A stretch of DNA of 64,000 bases, from the NCBI RefSeq assembly GCF_002078355.1, contig NZ_CP015363.1, forward strand, positions 930,001 through 994,000, read 5' to 3'. The notes beneath the pieces were generated by a model, which was not told the origin of the DNA, made no database searches, and saw only the letters and a list, made by a program, of their open reading frames with translations. This document shows, in pieces, positions 18,205 through 27,144 of the stretch; position 1 is the stretch's first letter; every line of letters begins with the position of its first letter. This stretch comes from Ferroplasma acidiphilum. GTDB taxonomy: Archaea > Thermoplasmatota > Thermoplasmata > Thermoplasmatales > Thermoplasmataceae. The position numbers and the translations under genes are program-made.

Positions 18205-18397
18205 GACCAGTTCACACTCTCCCTTTCCATATTCCAACAGCCTTGCTTATTATCGGTGCATTTGCACAATATACATTATTTTTATACTTGAATATGAAAA
18301 GGGATATACATACTATATACGGTGGATTGACCCACAAAGAACTCACAGTATTCCCTGATCATTGCCATAATGGAGTTATGGATAAAATCATTATACA
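18205..18397 (-). ncRNA. Candidate bridge RNA of the IS110 element
   Basis: The 5' non-coding end of the element, upstream of the transposase, is long enough for an IS110-type bridge RNA. On the minus strand it carries small stem-loops CCATAA-CTCCA-TTATGG, GTGG-GTCAAT-CCAC and GTGC-AAAT-GCAC in series. Known: in the IS110 subgroup the bridge RNA comes from this end. I did not find an obvious guide match to the abiEi target, so this is positional inference. Confidence 0.35.
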
Positions 18398-18745
18398 AGG
18401 TACTCAGGTAACTTTTCATTATAATATACTAAATCTATTAGAGTTTTTTCTAGACAGGATACAGGTATATAAAAATCATAATATTTTAGATATTGATAAC
18501 CAAAAAACATTTCCCTTGATATCCTCCTTACAATATAATTTCTTCCTTCATATTGCATCATTCCTGTTCGTATATGTAATGGAGTTATTATCACCGGATT
18601 AGTTTCCTGTTCCCATAAATTTAGCAATGATAATGCGCTTTCAAGGCCATAGTAAAAAGGTTCATAAGACAAACCTGTGAGCATTATATCATCATTAAAG
18701 CTATAATAGCCATATCTTATTTTATGAATTTTCTTTTCTTTTGTT

Positions 18746-20038
18746 GGTTGTGTATGTAATTATGTGTAAATATAAACTCTCCTGTTACTAATGAATTTAA
18801 TCATTAAATAACAGGAAAGTATACCTCTTTTGAACACAAGGAGGTAATAAAATATGGAAAATACAGATATAAACATATCGGCTCTTGAGAATGTAGATAT
18901 AGATAGAATATTAAAGGAAGCAATAAAGGAAAGAATAGAGAAATTAATGGAAATAGAATTAAATGCATATTTAGAAGATAATCCAGGAATAAAGAATGGG
19001 AAATATAAAAGAGATTTAAAGACAAAGTATGGTGAAATAAAACAGTTAAATATCCCCAGAGACAGGGATAGCAATTTCCATACAAAGGTAATAGAGCCCT
19101 ATAGCAGGTCGATAGGTATAGAGGATCTTATAGTATCAATGTATTCCAATGGCATATCTACAAGGAGAATAGCAGGTATAATGGAGGATATTTTAGGAAA
19201 TAAATATTCTAAATCTACTATATCAAGAATAACAGATTTAACTATAGAAGAGGTTTATAAGTTTATTAACAGGCCATTAGATAAACGTTATATAGCAATA
19301 TTCCTGGATGGATTATTCTTCTATTTAAGAAGAGGGAATGTAGACAAGGAGCCAGTTATATTTGCTTTAGGAATTAAAGAAACAGGAGAATACGAAGTAT
19401 TAGGATTCTATTTAACAGTTAAAGAATCACATAATACATATAAAGATGTATTAGAAGACCTATATAATAGAGGATTAAAGGAGCCATTACTAATAGTAGC
19501 AGATGGAATAAAGAATATGGATGAGGAAGTAATGGAAATATATCCCAGATCAGAGTTCCAGCTATGTACAATACACTATGCAAGGGGATTAAAATCCAAT
19601 GTAAGGGAGAAAGATATTGATGAAATAACTATAGACGCAAATAAGATGTTTAAATGTGATAATAAAGAAGAAGCTATAATAAAGTTCAATGATTTTAAAT
19701 ATAAATGGGAGAGTAAGTATCCCAAGGTAATATACAATACTGAAAAGAATCTGGGAAAATTATTAAGATTCTATAATTATCCTTCCAGTATATGGAGATC
19801 ATTGAAATCTACCAATGCTATAGAAAGGCTAAACGGAGAGGTAAGGAGAAGGGTAAAAACAATATCATCATTCCCTGATGAGGATTCAGCAATGAAGGTA
19901 TTTTACTATAAGTCAATAGAATACAATTCAAAGCATGCATTCAGGAAAATGAACGGATACTATAAATGCAATGATGAAATAAAAGAAATGTTTCAGAAGA
20001 GGTATCCTTTATAAATACACAAAATTATGGACACAATC
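18746..20038 (+). mobile_element. IS256-family insertion sequence with target duplication
   Basis: Left end GGTTGTGTATGTAATTATGTGTA and the right end read on the other strand (GATTGTGTCCATAATTTTGTGTA) are imperfect inverted repeats of about 23 bp. CTTTTGTT occurs directly outside on both sides (18738-18745 and 20038-20045), an 8-bp target duplication as expected for IS256. The exact edge is ambiguous by 1-2 bp because of shared bases. Removing the element with one duplication copy restores the abiEi reading frame exactly. One transposase gene fills the element, so it is probably intact. Confidence 0.9.
18854..20014 (+). CDS. IS256-family (Mutator-like) DDE transposase
   Basis: 386 aa, full family length. 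AAGGAGGT precedes the ATG. Catalytic residues are visible in order: Asp in IFLDGLFFYLRR, Asp in LIVADGIKNMDEE, the CTIHYARG motif (C..H signature of the family), and Glu in STNAIERLNGEVRRR. The N-terminal helical region (ISTRRIAGIMEDILG) fits the DNA-binding part. Intact frame inside the inverted repeats at 18746-20038. Confidence 0.95.
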   Translation: MENTDINISALENVDIDRILKEAIKERIEKLMEIELNAYLEDNPGIKNGKYKRDLKTKYGEIKQLNIPRDRDSNFHTKVIEPYSRSIGIEDLIVSMYSNGISTRRIAGIMEDILGNKYSKSTISRITDLTIEEVYKFINRPLDKRYIAIFLDGLFFYLRRGNVDKEPVIFALGIKETGEYEVLGFYLTVKESHNTYKDVLEDLYNRGLKEPLLIVADGIKNMDEEVMEIYPRSEFQLCTIHYARGLKSNVREKDIDEITIDANKMFKCDNKEEAIIKFNDFKYKWESKYPKVIYNTEKNLGKLLRFYNYPSSIWRSLKSTNAIERLNGEVRRRVKTISSFPDEDSAMKVFYYKSIEYNSKHAFRKMNGYYKCNDEIKEMFQKRYPL

Positions 20039-20181
20039 TTTTGTTAAGTTGTATAGAAATATTTTGTAATAATCATCATTGGCTTTTCTATAAGATAAAA
20101 ACCTTTTAACATCATTTGCAGAAAAAATATACTTATCTTTAAAATTCTCAAAAAATTCATTTATATATTTCATAAATACAC

Positions 20182-20835
20182 CTATGTTGAATTTATAAAT
20201 TGATTTATATAATCAACCATTTTACTGTATGATGGGGGCAAGCCTGAATAGACTATAGTTTTTACAACATTTTCATCTACAGGTTTTTCCAGGGTATTAA
20301 TAAATTTTAACAACTTACTTTTAACTGTTTCAGGACGATCAACATATTTGAGTAATACATATATGTCATACAAATCCCGCATAAATTTTCTATCTCTGTA
20401 CGCTAAAATTTTTTCGTTTATGAGGCTTTCTGCTGATAAAGTTAAAACATTTAGAGTGTTCCCATCTATTAACTCATACTCCATTTCTACTGGATTTTCT
20501 GGATAATATTTATGGTTTATCTCTATTTTAACACTTATATCATTATCAGAAATATTTGAACATAAAATATTTCCAGTGTTTTTTAATTCCTTTAATTTTA
20601 GTTCATTCGATTTTATCTCTTTTTGAAATTCGGTTAAACGTTCGGGGAAATTAATAGAATAAAGATCTATATTCACCGAAAATCTATTACCTGAATAGCA
20701 TCTCCAGATAGCCATACCCCCATGAATTATTAAAGAATTGTCCACATTATATAACAAATGCATTAGTTCATCCTGTAACCTCGCAGTCTCTATTTGATCT
20801 CTCTTTTTTAATTGCTTGATGATCGGAAGTTTCAC
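20182..20835 (-). CDS. abiEii: AbiEii-like nucleotidyltransferase toxin with altered active site
   Basis: 217 aa from a GTG at 20835 (VKLPIIKQLKKRDQIE), preferred over the frame's first codon at 20886. A TATA-like TTTATATAA lies about 25 bp upstream and the homology begins there. Motif I is HGGMAIW (residues 38-44). Motif II reads RFSVNIDLY (51-59), where the family has R-x-S-x-D-[IL]-D: the first metal-binding Asp is Asn55. A later region SAESLINEKILAYRDRKFMRDLYDIYVLL is typical of AbiEii, including the K and RD. Known: AbiEii transfers nucleotides, for example to tRNA ends. With Asn55 and its antitoxin gene disrupted, it may be inactive. Confidence 0.8.
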   Translation of the reverse strand: MKLPIIKQLKKRDQIETARLQDELMHLLYNVDNSLIIHGGMAIWRCYSGNRFSVNIDLYSINFPERLTEFQKEIKSNELKLKELKNTGNILCSNISDNDISVKIEINHKYYPENPVEMEYELIDGNTLNVLTLSAESLINEKILAYRDRKFMRDLYDIYVLLKYVDRPETVKSKLLKFINTLEKPVDENVVKTIVYSGLPPSYSKMVDYINQFINST

Positions 20836-20886
20836 AGTACAATATACAAGAGTTATATAAATGTATAACTCTTGTTGTGTAACCAA

Positions 20887-21260
20887 TCTTTATTATTTTA
20901 GTATAAACATTGAGGAAAATAATTTATTCTTCATCGTGTACGATAACCCAAAAATGCCTTCTAGAATAATTACATATTAACAGAATATATAATAACAGAT
21001 AAGGAGTAGAAACAATATATAACAGAAGAGACAAGAAAACGAATAACTAAAAAAGAGCCTGCAATATTACTACAGAGTACATTGCCTGGTCAAAATGATT
21101 TTGAATCTGGTATATGGTGGCATAAATACAGGATTTGGAATACAATACCTTAAACAATATTTGACATATATGAAAAAATATCTAAAAGTACATCAATTTC
21201 CTGTATCTAAGAATTAAAGGGATAGAGGCTCTATGCCGAACATAGTAAAAAGATAACCTA
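20887..21260. other. Intergenic stretch before second vapBC
   Basis: About 370 bp with no coherent reading frame. Short coding-like pieces (AGAGACAAGAAAACGAAT..) cannot be joined. Seen as decayed DNA between toxin-antitoxin loci. Confidence 0.35.
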
Positions 21261-21290
21261 TTTATATACGTATATATTTATATACGTATG
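21261..21290 (+). promoter_or_regulatory. Direct-repeat promoter/operator of vapBC-2
   Basis: TTTATATACGTAT occurs twice, at 21261-21273 and 21277-21289, 16 bp apart; each copy contains the palindrome ATACGTAT. The second overlaps the ATG at 21288. The first can be the TATA box of a leaderless transcript and both can bind the antitoxin. Confidence 0.55.
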
Positions 21291-21566
21291 AAAAGAAAAT
21301 TAACATTATCAATAGATGAGGAGGTAATAAACAAAGCTAAATCTGCTTTGGCCTTGAAAAACATAACATTGAGTGCGTTTGTTGAGAATGATTTGAAATT
21401 ACTATTGTCCGAAGATGAACTTGATAAATCATTTAATAGCATAGGAATTAAATATAACTATACCTCACCTGATGCGATAGTTGAGAAGAGAAAAAAAATG
21501 AAAATTGTTGATACTCAAAACATTCTAGACGAAATAAGGGATGAAATGGATGAACGTTTATCTTGA
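21288..21566 (+). CDS. vapB: VapB-type antitoxin
   Basis: 92 aa. N-terminal KRKLTLSIDEEVINKAKSALALKNITLSAFVEN is a ribbon-helix-helix-like DNA-binding segment (DUF6364 type). The C-terminal part is charged and ends in ILDEIRDEMDERL, the usual toxin-binding tail. The vapC gene starts 25 nt before its stop. The start codon sits inside a TTTATATACGTAT repeat, so expression is probably autorepressed. Confidence 0.75.
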   Translation: MKRKLTLSIDEEVINKAKSALALKNITLSAFVENDLKLLLSEDELDKSFNSIGIKYNYTSPDAIVEKRKKMKIVDTQNILDEIRDEMDERLS

Positions 21567-21984
21567 TACAAGTGCATATGTTAAAAGGTACATAAACGAA
21601 GCAAATTCAGATTCTATTGATGCTTTATTTAACGATGCATACAATAATAAAATAAAGATCATTACCTCTATCTTAACGATAGGTGAAATTTCAATAGTTT
21701 TCGATAAATTATGGAGAAAGCAAATTATAGAGGAACCTATTGAAATGTTTAATAGATTTTATGATGAAGTAAGAAATTTAATAAAATTAAATGCTATTGA
21801 TTTAATAAATATTAACAGTCATATCATGATTAGATCAAGCAAAATTTGTATGGACTTGCACAAACCTTTAGCAGACGTTATACATATAGTCTCGTCTATG
21901 AATATTTCCTCAATATTTATTACTGCAGATAAAGAACAAAATTCTATAGCGTCTTCTTTAGGTGTAAAAACCAGATTTATTTGA
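21541..21984 (+). CDS. vapC: PIN-domain VapC-family ribonuclease toxin
   Basis: 147 aa. The PIN domain starts MNVYLDTSAYVKRYINE (Asp in LDTSA), has a mid-domain Glu in ILTIGEISIVF, and late acids in DLHKPLADVIHI and FITADKEQ. The more likely start may be the ATG at 21550 directly before NVYLDTSAY; the ATG at 21541 adds three residues. Overlaps its antitoxin by 26 nt. Known: Mg2+-dependent RNase acting on tRNA or rRNA. The sequence appears intact. Confidence 0.82.
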   Translation: MKWMNVYLDTSAYVKRYINEANSDSIDALFNDAYNNKIKIITSILTIGEISIVFDKLWRKQIIEEPIEMFNRFYDEVRNLIKLNAIDLININSHIMIRSSKICMDLHKPLADVIHIVSSMNISSIFITADKEQNSIASSLGVKTRFI

Positions 21985-22147
21985 ACCTGTTAATACCTGT
22001 TTTGATATTTCTACACTTTACGGTCTCTATTTTTCATATTTTTTGCACTTTCTTTAGCTATTTATGTATAATAATTAAATTTCAAACCTGTATACTTATG
22101 TTATGAACGACCAGTTTAATATGTTCATGCGATCCTCTGACTAGAAA

Positions 22148-22512
22148 TTTACAACCTATTCACATGCAAGGACGAAAAGGGATCAGGCCTCATTCCACAT
22201 TGTTTCCCTATACGGGCACAGCAGGCAGGGTTAGGTATTATACATATTCGCAACGAACATTGCCCTATCACCGAATAAGCTGCTCAAACTGTACAGGAAA
22301 AGATGGGGAATAGAGACAGACTCCAGGATGATAAGAAAAATCCTTGCAAAACCACATCCAGAATACTCAATGTAAGGCTATTGTATTTCTATCTTGCAAT
22401 ACTACTATACAATGTATGGATCATCATGAATATTATATCAAGAATCATAATAATAGAAGATAACCTCAGGATATTCATGGTCTCAATACTTATCAAAATA
22501 AAAAATCATTAA
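22148..22512 (+). pseudogene. C-terminal remnant of an IS4/ISH3-like transposase
   Basis: One frame reads FTTYSHARTKRDQASFHIV, crosses a TAG, continues to KLLKLYRKRWGIETDSRMIRKILAK, then shifts frame and goes on as TTSRILNVRLLYFYLAILLYNVWI. The YRKRWGIET motif with its Glu and the LLYFYLA.LLYN.W segment are typical of archaeal IS4-superfamily transposases. The stop and frameshift show it is dead; the N-terminal two thirds are gone. The remaining DNA to 22773 holds no gene. Confidence 0.75.
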
Positions 22513-22773
22513 GCAGATACCTATTACCTTCCCATTAAAAAGAAAAAACCTATCAGCAATGATGAATCATGGGAGATTCGCTAGCTAGTACATAAAGTAC
22601 ATAAGTATAACGTGTTTATGCTTCTCCTATACACCTTAATTAATTCAGAGTGATTCTTAACATAGGTTATTTCTCATACGGCGTTCATTATGGGCATAAT
22701 CAAGGGTTGGGAATAATATATATTGTGGTTATGCATTGTATTTCCGTTTAAAAAATGATTAGCGGGTAATATA

Positions 22774-25700
22774 ATGAAGGATAGTAAAACTCTGAATGTT
22801 AGGCTAGAAGAGACAGGCAGTATTATAGTATTGCATGGGAGTTGCCATGTTGAGGAAAAGGGTATCTCATTCTTTTTATGGTCAGAAAGCACCGGAACGA
22901 AAATAAAAGATTCTGCTATTCATCCATTTTCAGGCACTTCAAAGGTTGCTGCCAATGCAGTTAAGAAAATATGGGGCAATAAAATTAATTTGAAGAATGA
23001 AACTTTATCTGCCATTTTTCCAACTTCACTTGATCAGCCACTGGTATCAGGTGAACTATCAGGCATAGTTTCAAATGAAAACGAAAACGATACATTTTCG
23101 TATATGGAATGGCATATTAACGGAATCTCAGTAAATATAACAGATGTTTTCCTGATGCTGCTAAAGTTAAGTAATAACATTATAAATGGAATTATAATAG
23201 GAGATGATTTAAAGTTCTGGAAACTCGCCGCCAGTAGTGCATTTAACCTATTAACTCAGCAAAAGTTTATACCTTCTGCAACAGAAGAAGGGACTACTAT
23301 AAAATCCAGATGGCTTCCCATTCTGGAAACATATGAAGACCAGAGTTTAATATATGAATTATCAAAAAACATGCCCGGAGTATGCCTTGCGTTTAATCAC
23401 ATGGAGATTGACAGGGAAACAATGCTAAGGATGTTTATATCAGAGATTGTGGACAGTATTTCCAGAAGATTTGCTTACCAACCCGGGAAGCCAGTAAAAG
23501 GTTCGGTAGGTGATGCCGCCAAATGGGTAAACTCATTATCGCTGGATAATCCATTTGTTACATATGGCCGTAGCCTGGCAATGCAAAAACTTGTTTCATG
23601 GTCAGAGAAGATCAAGAGCACACTAAATTTTCCATTCAGGACATGCATGGATCTTATACCTCCGGAAAATAATGGGCAATGGTTTCTTAAATTCTTTTTG
23701 CAATCCAAAAAGGATCCGAGCCTGATGGTGCCATATGGCAAAATATGGGATAGAAAAGACTCTGAAACTATTTCCCTGATTAATAAATATACTGCATTTC
23801 CAGAAGAGTTTTTATTGCGTTCAATAGGAATTGCACAGTCAATATTTTCTCCTATCGGAAAAAATATCACCTCAAAACCGGATGGTGTATATCTCTCGGA
23901 TGAGGAGGTTTTTGATTTATTAAAGACGTACAGTAGTTCTATGGAGGAAGCTGGATTCGGTATACTGTTTCCAGAATGGTGGGGAAAGAAAGAGAACAAA
24001 CTGGGCATTAAGATCAAAGTTAAAGCTGGGGATATTAATAATTCTGTAAAATTGGGAATTAATGCACTGCTGGATTACAGCCTGGATATTGTCCTTAACG
24101 GTGAACCGGTTTCAAAAAGTGATTTAGAAAAACTAGCCAATATGAAAAGCCACTTAGTGCAGATTGGAAATAAATGGGTAGAGATAGATAATGATCAGTT
24201 AAATAAAATATTGAAACTTTTAGACAAAGGCAATAAAAAAATGTCCCTGCCGGAACTTCTAACAATGGAAAATAGCAATTCAATTCCGGTGGTTGAAATT
24301 TCAGGGGAAGGATGGGTTGGAGATATAATAAGTGGCAACGCAAAAACATTGCCTATAGACGAGCCGGAAAATTTCATTGGAAATTTAAGGGAATACCAGA
24401 AACACGGTGTTGCATGGCTAAAATTTATGACAGGCGCAGGTTTTGGATGCTGCCTTGCTGACGACATGGGTTTAGGGAAAACTATTGAAATCATTGCATT
24501 TTTGCTGGACAGACTCGAAAATAACGGATCAACATCATTGATACTATGCCCCACATCTGTTATTAGCAACTGGGAGCACGAAATCCATAAATTCGCACCT
24601 TCATTGAATGTATACATACACCATGGAAATTTAAGAAAAAAGGATGATAATTTTATAGACAATATTACAGATTATAAAATTGTATTGACATCATATTCGC
24701 TGCTCCAGAGGGACATTAAATTTTTGTCACAGGTAAACTGGGATGGAATTATAGCAGACGAAGCCCAGTACATTAAAAATTATTCCACAAAGCAGAGCAG
24801 GGCTATAAGGTCATTACAGGGCAATTTTAAAATTGCGTTAACTGGAACGCCAATAGAAAACAGGCTTCAGGATTTAAGGTCAATATTTGAATTTATAAAT
24901 CCCGGATATCTTAGCGGAGAAAAAAAATTCAGGGAAACTTTTTCTATTCCTATTGAGAGGTATGGTGATGAAAATGCAATGAATGCCTTGAATACCCTGG
25001 TAAATCCTATGATATTAAGAAGGGTAAAAACAGATAAAAGTATAATACAGGACCTGCCGGATAAGGAAGAGGTCAAGGTGTATATACCATTGACAGGGGA
25101 ACAGGCATCGTTATATGAAGCAGCTGTGAACACAATGCTTGAATCCGTAAATACGAAAAAAGGTATAGAGAGAAAAGGTGTAATACTTTCCACAATAACG
25201 AAATTAAAGCGGCTTTTAGACCATCCTTCACTGGTTTCAGGTGATCTGGACAGAAGACTCAACAGATCAGAAAAGCTGGTAAGGCTGAGGGAAATGCTTG
25301 AAGAAGCCATTGACAGCAATCAGAAAACACTGGTATTTACACAGTATACTGATGCTGGAAAGATAATAAAGGAAGAAATGCTTAAAAAACTGGGTGAAGA
25401 AGCGCTTTATCTCAATGGGAGCACCCCTATGTCTTTAAGGCAGAATATGGTAGAACGTTTTCAGGATCCTGATGGCCCTAAAATTTTTATAATTTCAGTG
25501 AAGGCTGGCGGTGCGGGAATTAACCTTACAGCAGCAACAAACGTAATACACTTTGACCGCTGGTGGAATCCATCTGTGGAAGACCAGGCAACAGATCGGG
25601 CATACAGGATAGGTCAATTAAAAAATGTCCACGTTTACAAGTTTATTTCCACAGGCACGATAGAAGAAAAAATTGATGATATAATAGAGGGGAAAAGCAT

Positions 25701-25821
25701 GTTGAGGGAGAAAATTATCGGTGCATCTGATGAATCCTGGATTACAGGATTATCCAGCACAGATCTTAAAAATGTGTTTTCACTACGCAGGGAAGTTATT
25801 GCTTCGGGGGATGAGGAATAA
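22774..25821 (+). CDS. SNF2/RapA-family DEAD-like helicase (SWI/SNF ATPase)
   Basis: 1015 aa. The N-terminal about 480 residues are an accessory domain of bacterial/archaeal SNF2 proteins that co-occur with SWIM proteins. ATPase motifs: ADDMGLGKT at about residues 562-570, DEAQ at about 662-665, LTGTPIENR, RRVKTDK; C-terminal lobe TLVFTQYTDAG, SVKAGGAGINLT, and RWWNPSVEDQATDRAYRIGQ at about 929-948. Known: a dsDNA translocase that remodels protein-DNA complexes or assists RNA polymerase recycling. The SWIM gene starts at its stop codon (TAATG), so they form a complex or pathway. ATG follows GCGGGTAATATA with a weak ribosome site. Confidence 0.95.
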   Translation: MKDSKTLNVRLEETGSIIVLHGSCHVEEKGISFFLWSESTGTKIKDSAIHPFSGTSKVAANAVKKIWGNKINLKNETLSAIFPTSLDQPLVSGELSGIVSNENENDTFSYMEWHINGISVNITDVFLMLLKLSNNIINGIIIGDDLKFWKLAASSAFNLLTQQKFIPSATEEGTTIKSRWLPILETYEDQSLIYELSKNMPGVCLAFNHMEIDRETMLRMFISEIVDSISRRFAYQPGKPVKGSVGDAAKWVNSLSLDNPFVTYGRSLAMQKLVSWSEKIKSTLNFPFRTCMDLIPPENNGQWFLKFFLQSKKDPSLMVPYGKIWDRKDSETISLINKYTAFPEEFLLRSIGIAQSIFSPIGKNITSKPDGVYLSDEEVFDLLKTYSSSMEEAGFGILFPEWWGKKENKLGIKIKVKAGDINNSVKLGINALLDYSLDIVLNGEPVSKSDLEKLANMKSHLVQIGNKWVEIDNDQLNKILKLLDKGNKKMSLPELLTMENSNSIPVVEISGEGWVGDIISGNAKTLPIDEPENFIGNLREYQKHGVAWLKFMTGAGFGCCLADDMGLGKTIEIIAFLLDRLENNGSTSLILCPTSVISNWEHEIHKFAPSLNVYIHHGNLRKKDDNFIDNITDYKIVLTSYSLLQRDIKFLSQVNWDGIIADEAQYIKNYSTKQSRAIRSLQGNFKIALTGTPIENRLQDLRSIFEFINPGYLSGEKKFRETFSIPIERYGDENAMNALNTLVNPMILRRVKTDKSIIQDLPDKEEVKVYIPLTGEQASLYEAAVNTMLESVNTKKGIERKGVILSTITKLKRLLDHPSLVSGDLDRRLNRSEKLVRLREMLEEAIDSNQKTLVFTQYTDAGKIIKEEMLKKLGEEALYLNGSTPMSLRQNMVERFQDPDGPKIFIISVKAGGAGINLTAATNVIHFDRWWNPSVEDQATDRAYRIGQLKNVHVYKFISTGTIEEKIDDIIEGKSMLREKIIGASDESWITGLSSTDLKNVFSLRREVIASGDEE

Positions 25822-26663
25822 TGGCAAGAAGAAAATATTATGATGATTATTATAGGACTGCGATAAAAACAACCGGTGGCATGAAGGTAAAATCAAAAAA
25901 AGGAGATATAGGAACTAAATGGTGGTCAAAAAGGTTTATAGCCATTTTAAATTCTTATGGCTGGGAAACCCGGCTTCAGAGAGGAAAAAGATATGCAAGG
26001 GTAGGTCAGGTTTTAAGGGTTAATATAGATTCGAATGTAGTTAGTGCTGATGTCCAGGGTTCAAGGAAAAAGCCATATAGAATAAGTATTGAATTTCCGC
26101 GACTTGGTGATAGTGCATGGGAAAAAATAGTAAAGCAGATAATATCCACAAAGGGGTTGGTTGCTGGAATGCTTGCCGGTGAAGTACCATCAGAGCTGGA
26201 AAATGCATTTAAACAGGGTGGTGCATCATTGTTCCCTCAAAGTGGAGATGAAATTAACATGAACTGCACTTGCCCGGATTATGCTATTCCCTGTAAACAC
26301 ATAGCTGCTGTATTTTATATTCTGGCAGACCGGCTTGATGATGATCCATTTTTATTATTCGAATTAAATGGAAAAAGAAAAGAAGAGCTCATTTCCGCTA
26401 TTTCAAAGAATAATGACGGGAATATACCGGAAAATAAGGAAAATAATAATGATAAATCAGTTGCTGTGGAAGAGTTAAATAATTTCTGGAAACCACCTGA
26501 TTTACATATACCGGTAGAAAATGTTAGAAAGAATACATTATCGCCGTTGAAGAAATACCCATTGCCTATGGAGTTCAATGACCCTGAAATCCAGTATATG
26601 CTTGAATTATATTATAATAGGATTAATGAAAACCTCAAAAAAATTAAAGAGGATTTGGTATAA
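25821..26663 (+). CDS. SWIM zinc-finger protein, partner of the SNF2 helicase
   Basis: 280 aa. The SWIM motif is CTCPDYAIPCKH (C149, C151, C158, H160), the CxCx(n)CxH pattern that binds zinc and probably nucleic acid. N-terminal region begins ARRKYYDDYYRTAIK and contains GTKWWSKRFIAIL, as in the conserved bacterial/archaeal SWIM family. The C-terminal part is less conserved, with an Asn/Lys/Glu-rich linker. The start shares bases with the helicase stop (TAATG), so translation is coupled. Known: the SNF2-SWIM pair is common in archaea and bacteria, but its biological role is not settled. Confidence 0.9.
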   Translation: MARRKYYDDYYRTAIKTTGGMKVKSKKGDIGTKWWSKRFIAILNSYGWETRLQRGKRYARVGQVLRVNIDSNVVSADVQGSRKKPYRISIEFPRLGDSAWEKIVKQIISTKGLVAGMLAGEVPSELENAFKQGGASLFPQSGDEINMNCTCPDYAIPCKHIAAVFYILADRLDDDPFLLFELNGKRKEELISAISKNNDGNIPENKENNNDKSVAVEELNNFWKPPDLHIPVENVRKNTLSPLKKYPLPMEFNDPEIQYMLELYYNRINENLKKIKEDLV

Positions 26664-26796
26664 TTTTATTATAACTATTATATAACTTTTTATCTGTTCA
26701 GTTATACTGAACAATAGTATTCATTGAAAATGGATACCAAGCAATATATATAGAGAAAGCTGGACATTTCAATAGAGGTACTTCCTACCTTTAATT

Positions 26797-26815
26797 TATT
26801 CACATAATTGTGTAT
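26797..26815. repeat. Partial terminal-repeat-like sequence of the IS256-type element
   Basis: TATTCACATAATTGTGTATC resembles the inner part of the element's terminal repeat (TTACACATAATTACATACAC) in the 26664-26910 gap. Similarity is partial, so this may be chance in AT-rich DNA. The rest of the gap shows no gene. Confidence 0.25.
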
Positions 26816-26910
26816 CATCTTAACAGAAATAAATATTAAAAGAATCTAAAATTTCCATTAAATTAATAAAAAAATTATTTTTAAAGCCTTAAAATATAAA
26901 ATCTATATGT

Positions 26911-27087
26911 TTAATCCTGTTTTATTGCGGCTTTGACCTTTCCGAATAATTCAGGGGTTATTTCGTTAATGTTGTGTGCATTCTTTGCATGTGCCTGTAT
27001 TACAGGTATTAATTCATCCACTGAATCTGCCTTTACGTCAAATCCGCAATCCATTCCTATATCCTTACATTTAAATTCGTAAGCCAT
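26911..27087 (-). CDS. DUF1059 small protein
   Basis: 58 aa from the ATG at 27087 (MAYEFKCKDIGMDCGFDVKA). The family signature K-C-x-D-x-G-x-D-C-x-F and the histidine-bearing HAKNAH segment are present. An upstream ATG at 27111 adds eight residues absent from the family. Known: DUF1059 proteins are short, widespread in archaea and of unknown function; the two cysteines and histidine suggest metal or redox sensitivity, which is inference. Same strand, 57 bp downstream of the HTH-10 regulator, possibly co-transcribed. Confidence 0.8.
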   Translation of the reverse strand: MAYEFKCKDIGMDCGFDVKADSVDELIPVIQAHAKNAHNINEITPELFGKVKAAIKQD

Positions 27088-27144
27088 TTCTATCAATTCA
27101 ATTATAGACAAATAGGATATAACTTAAGCATATCATATGTGTAC

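Larger units (their letters stand above)
16971..18399 (-). mobile_element. IS110-family insertion sequence inserted in abiEi
   Basis: About 1.43 kb. Boundaries were set by reconnecting the abiEi frame: the left side reads ...GTATACT|ATTTAATG and the right side GAGTACCT|TGTATAATG on the minus strand. The shared dinucleotide is CT (16971-16972 and 18398-18399), and the joined frame is EYL-F-NDIKKK. Known: IS110 elements use a DEDD-type transposase with a bridge RNA, lack terminal inverted repeats and recombine at a 2-bp core, often CT. About 200 nt lie upstream of the transposase and about 100 nt downstream. Confidence 0.8.
16865..20173 (-). pseudogene. abiEi: AbiEi-type antitoxin gene split by two insertion sequences
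   Basis: Minus-strand fragments join into one frame when both elements are removed. Fragment 1 (20173-20038) starts MKYINEFFENFKDKYIFSAN and ends LYNLTK. After the IS256-type element it resumes as EKKIHKIRYGYYSFNDDIMLTGLSYEP and runs to EKTLIDLVYYNEKLPEYL (to about 18398). After the IS110 element it ends NDIKKKANKKILKGYISE to a TAA at 16865. The rebuilt protein is about 195 aa: an N-terminal winged helix, then the AbiEi_4-like domain. Known: AbiEi represses the abiE promoter and neutralises AbiEii. An AGGTG ribosome site precedes the ATG. The gene follows the toxin gene, the reverse of the usual order. Confidence 0.85.
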
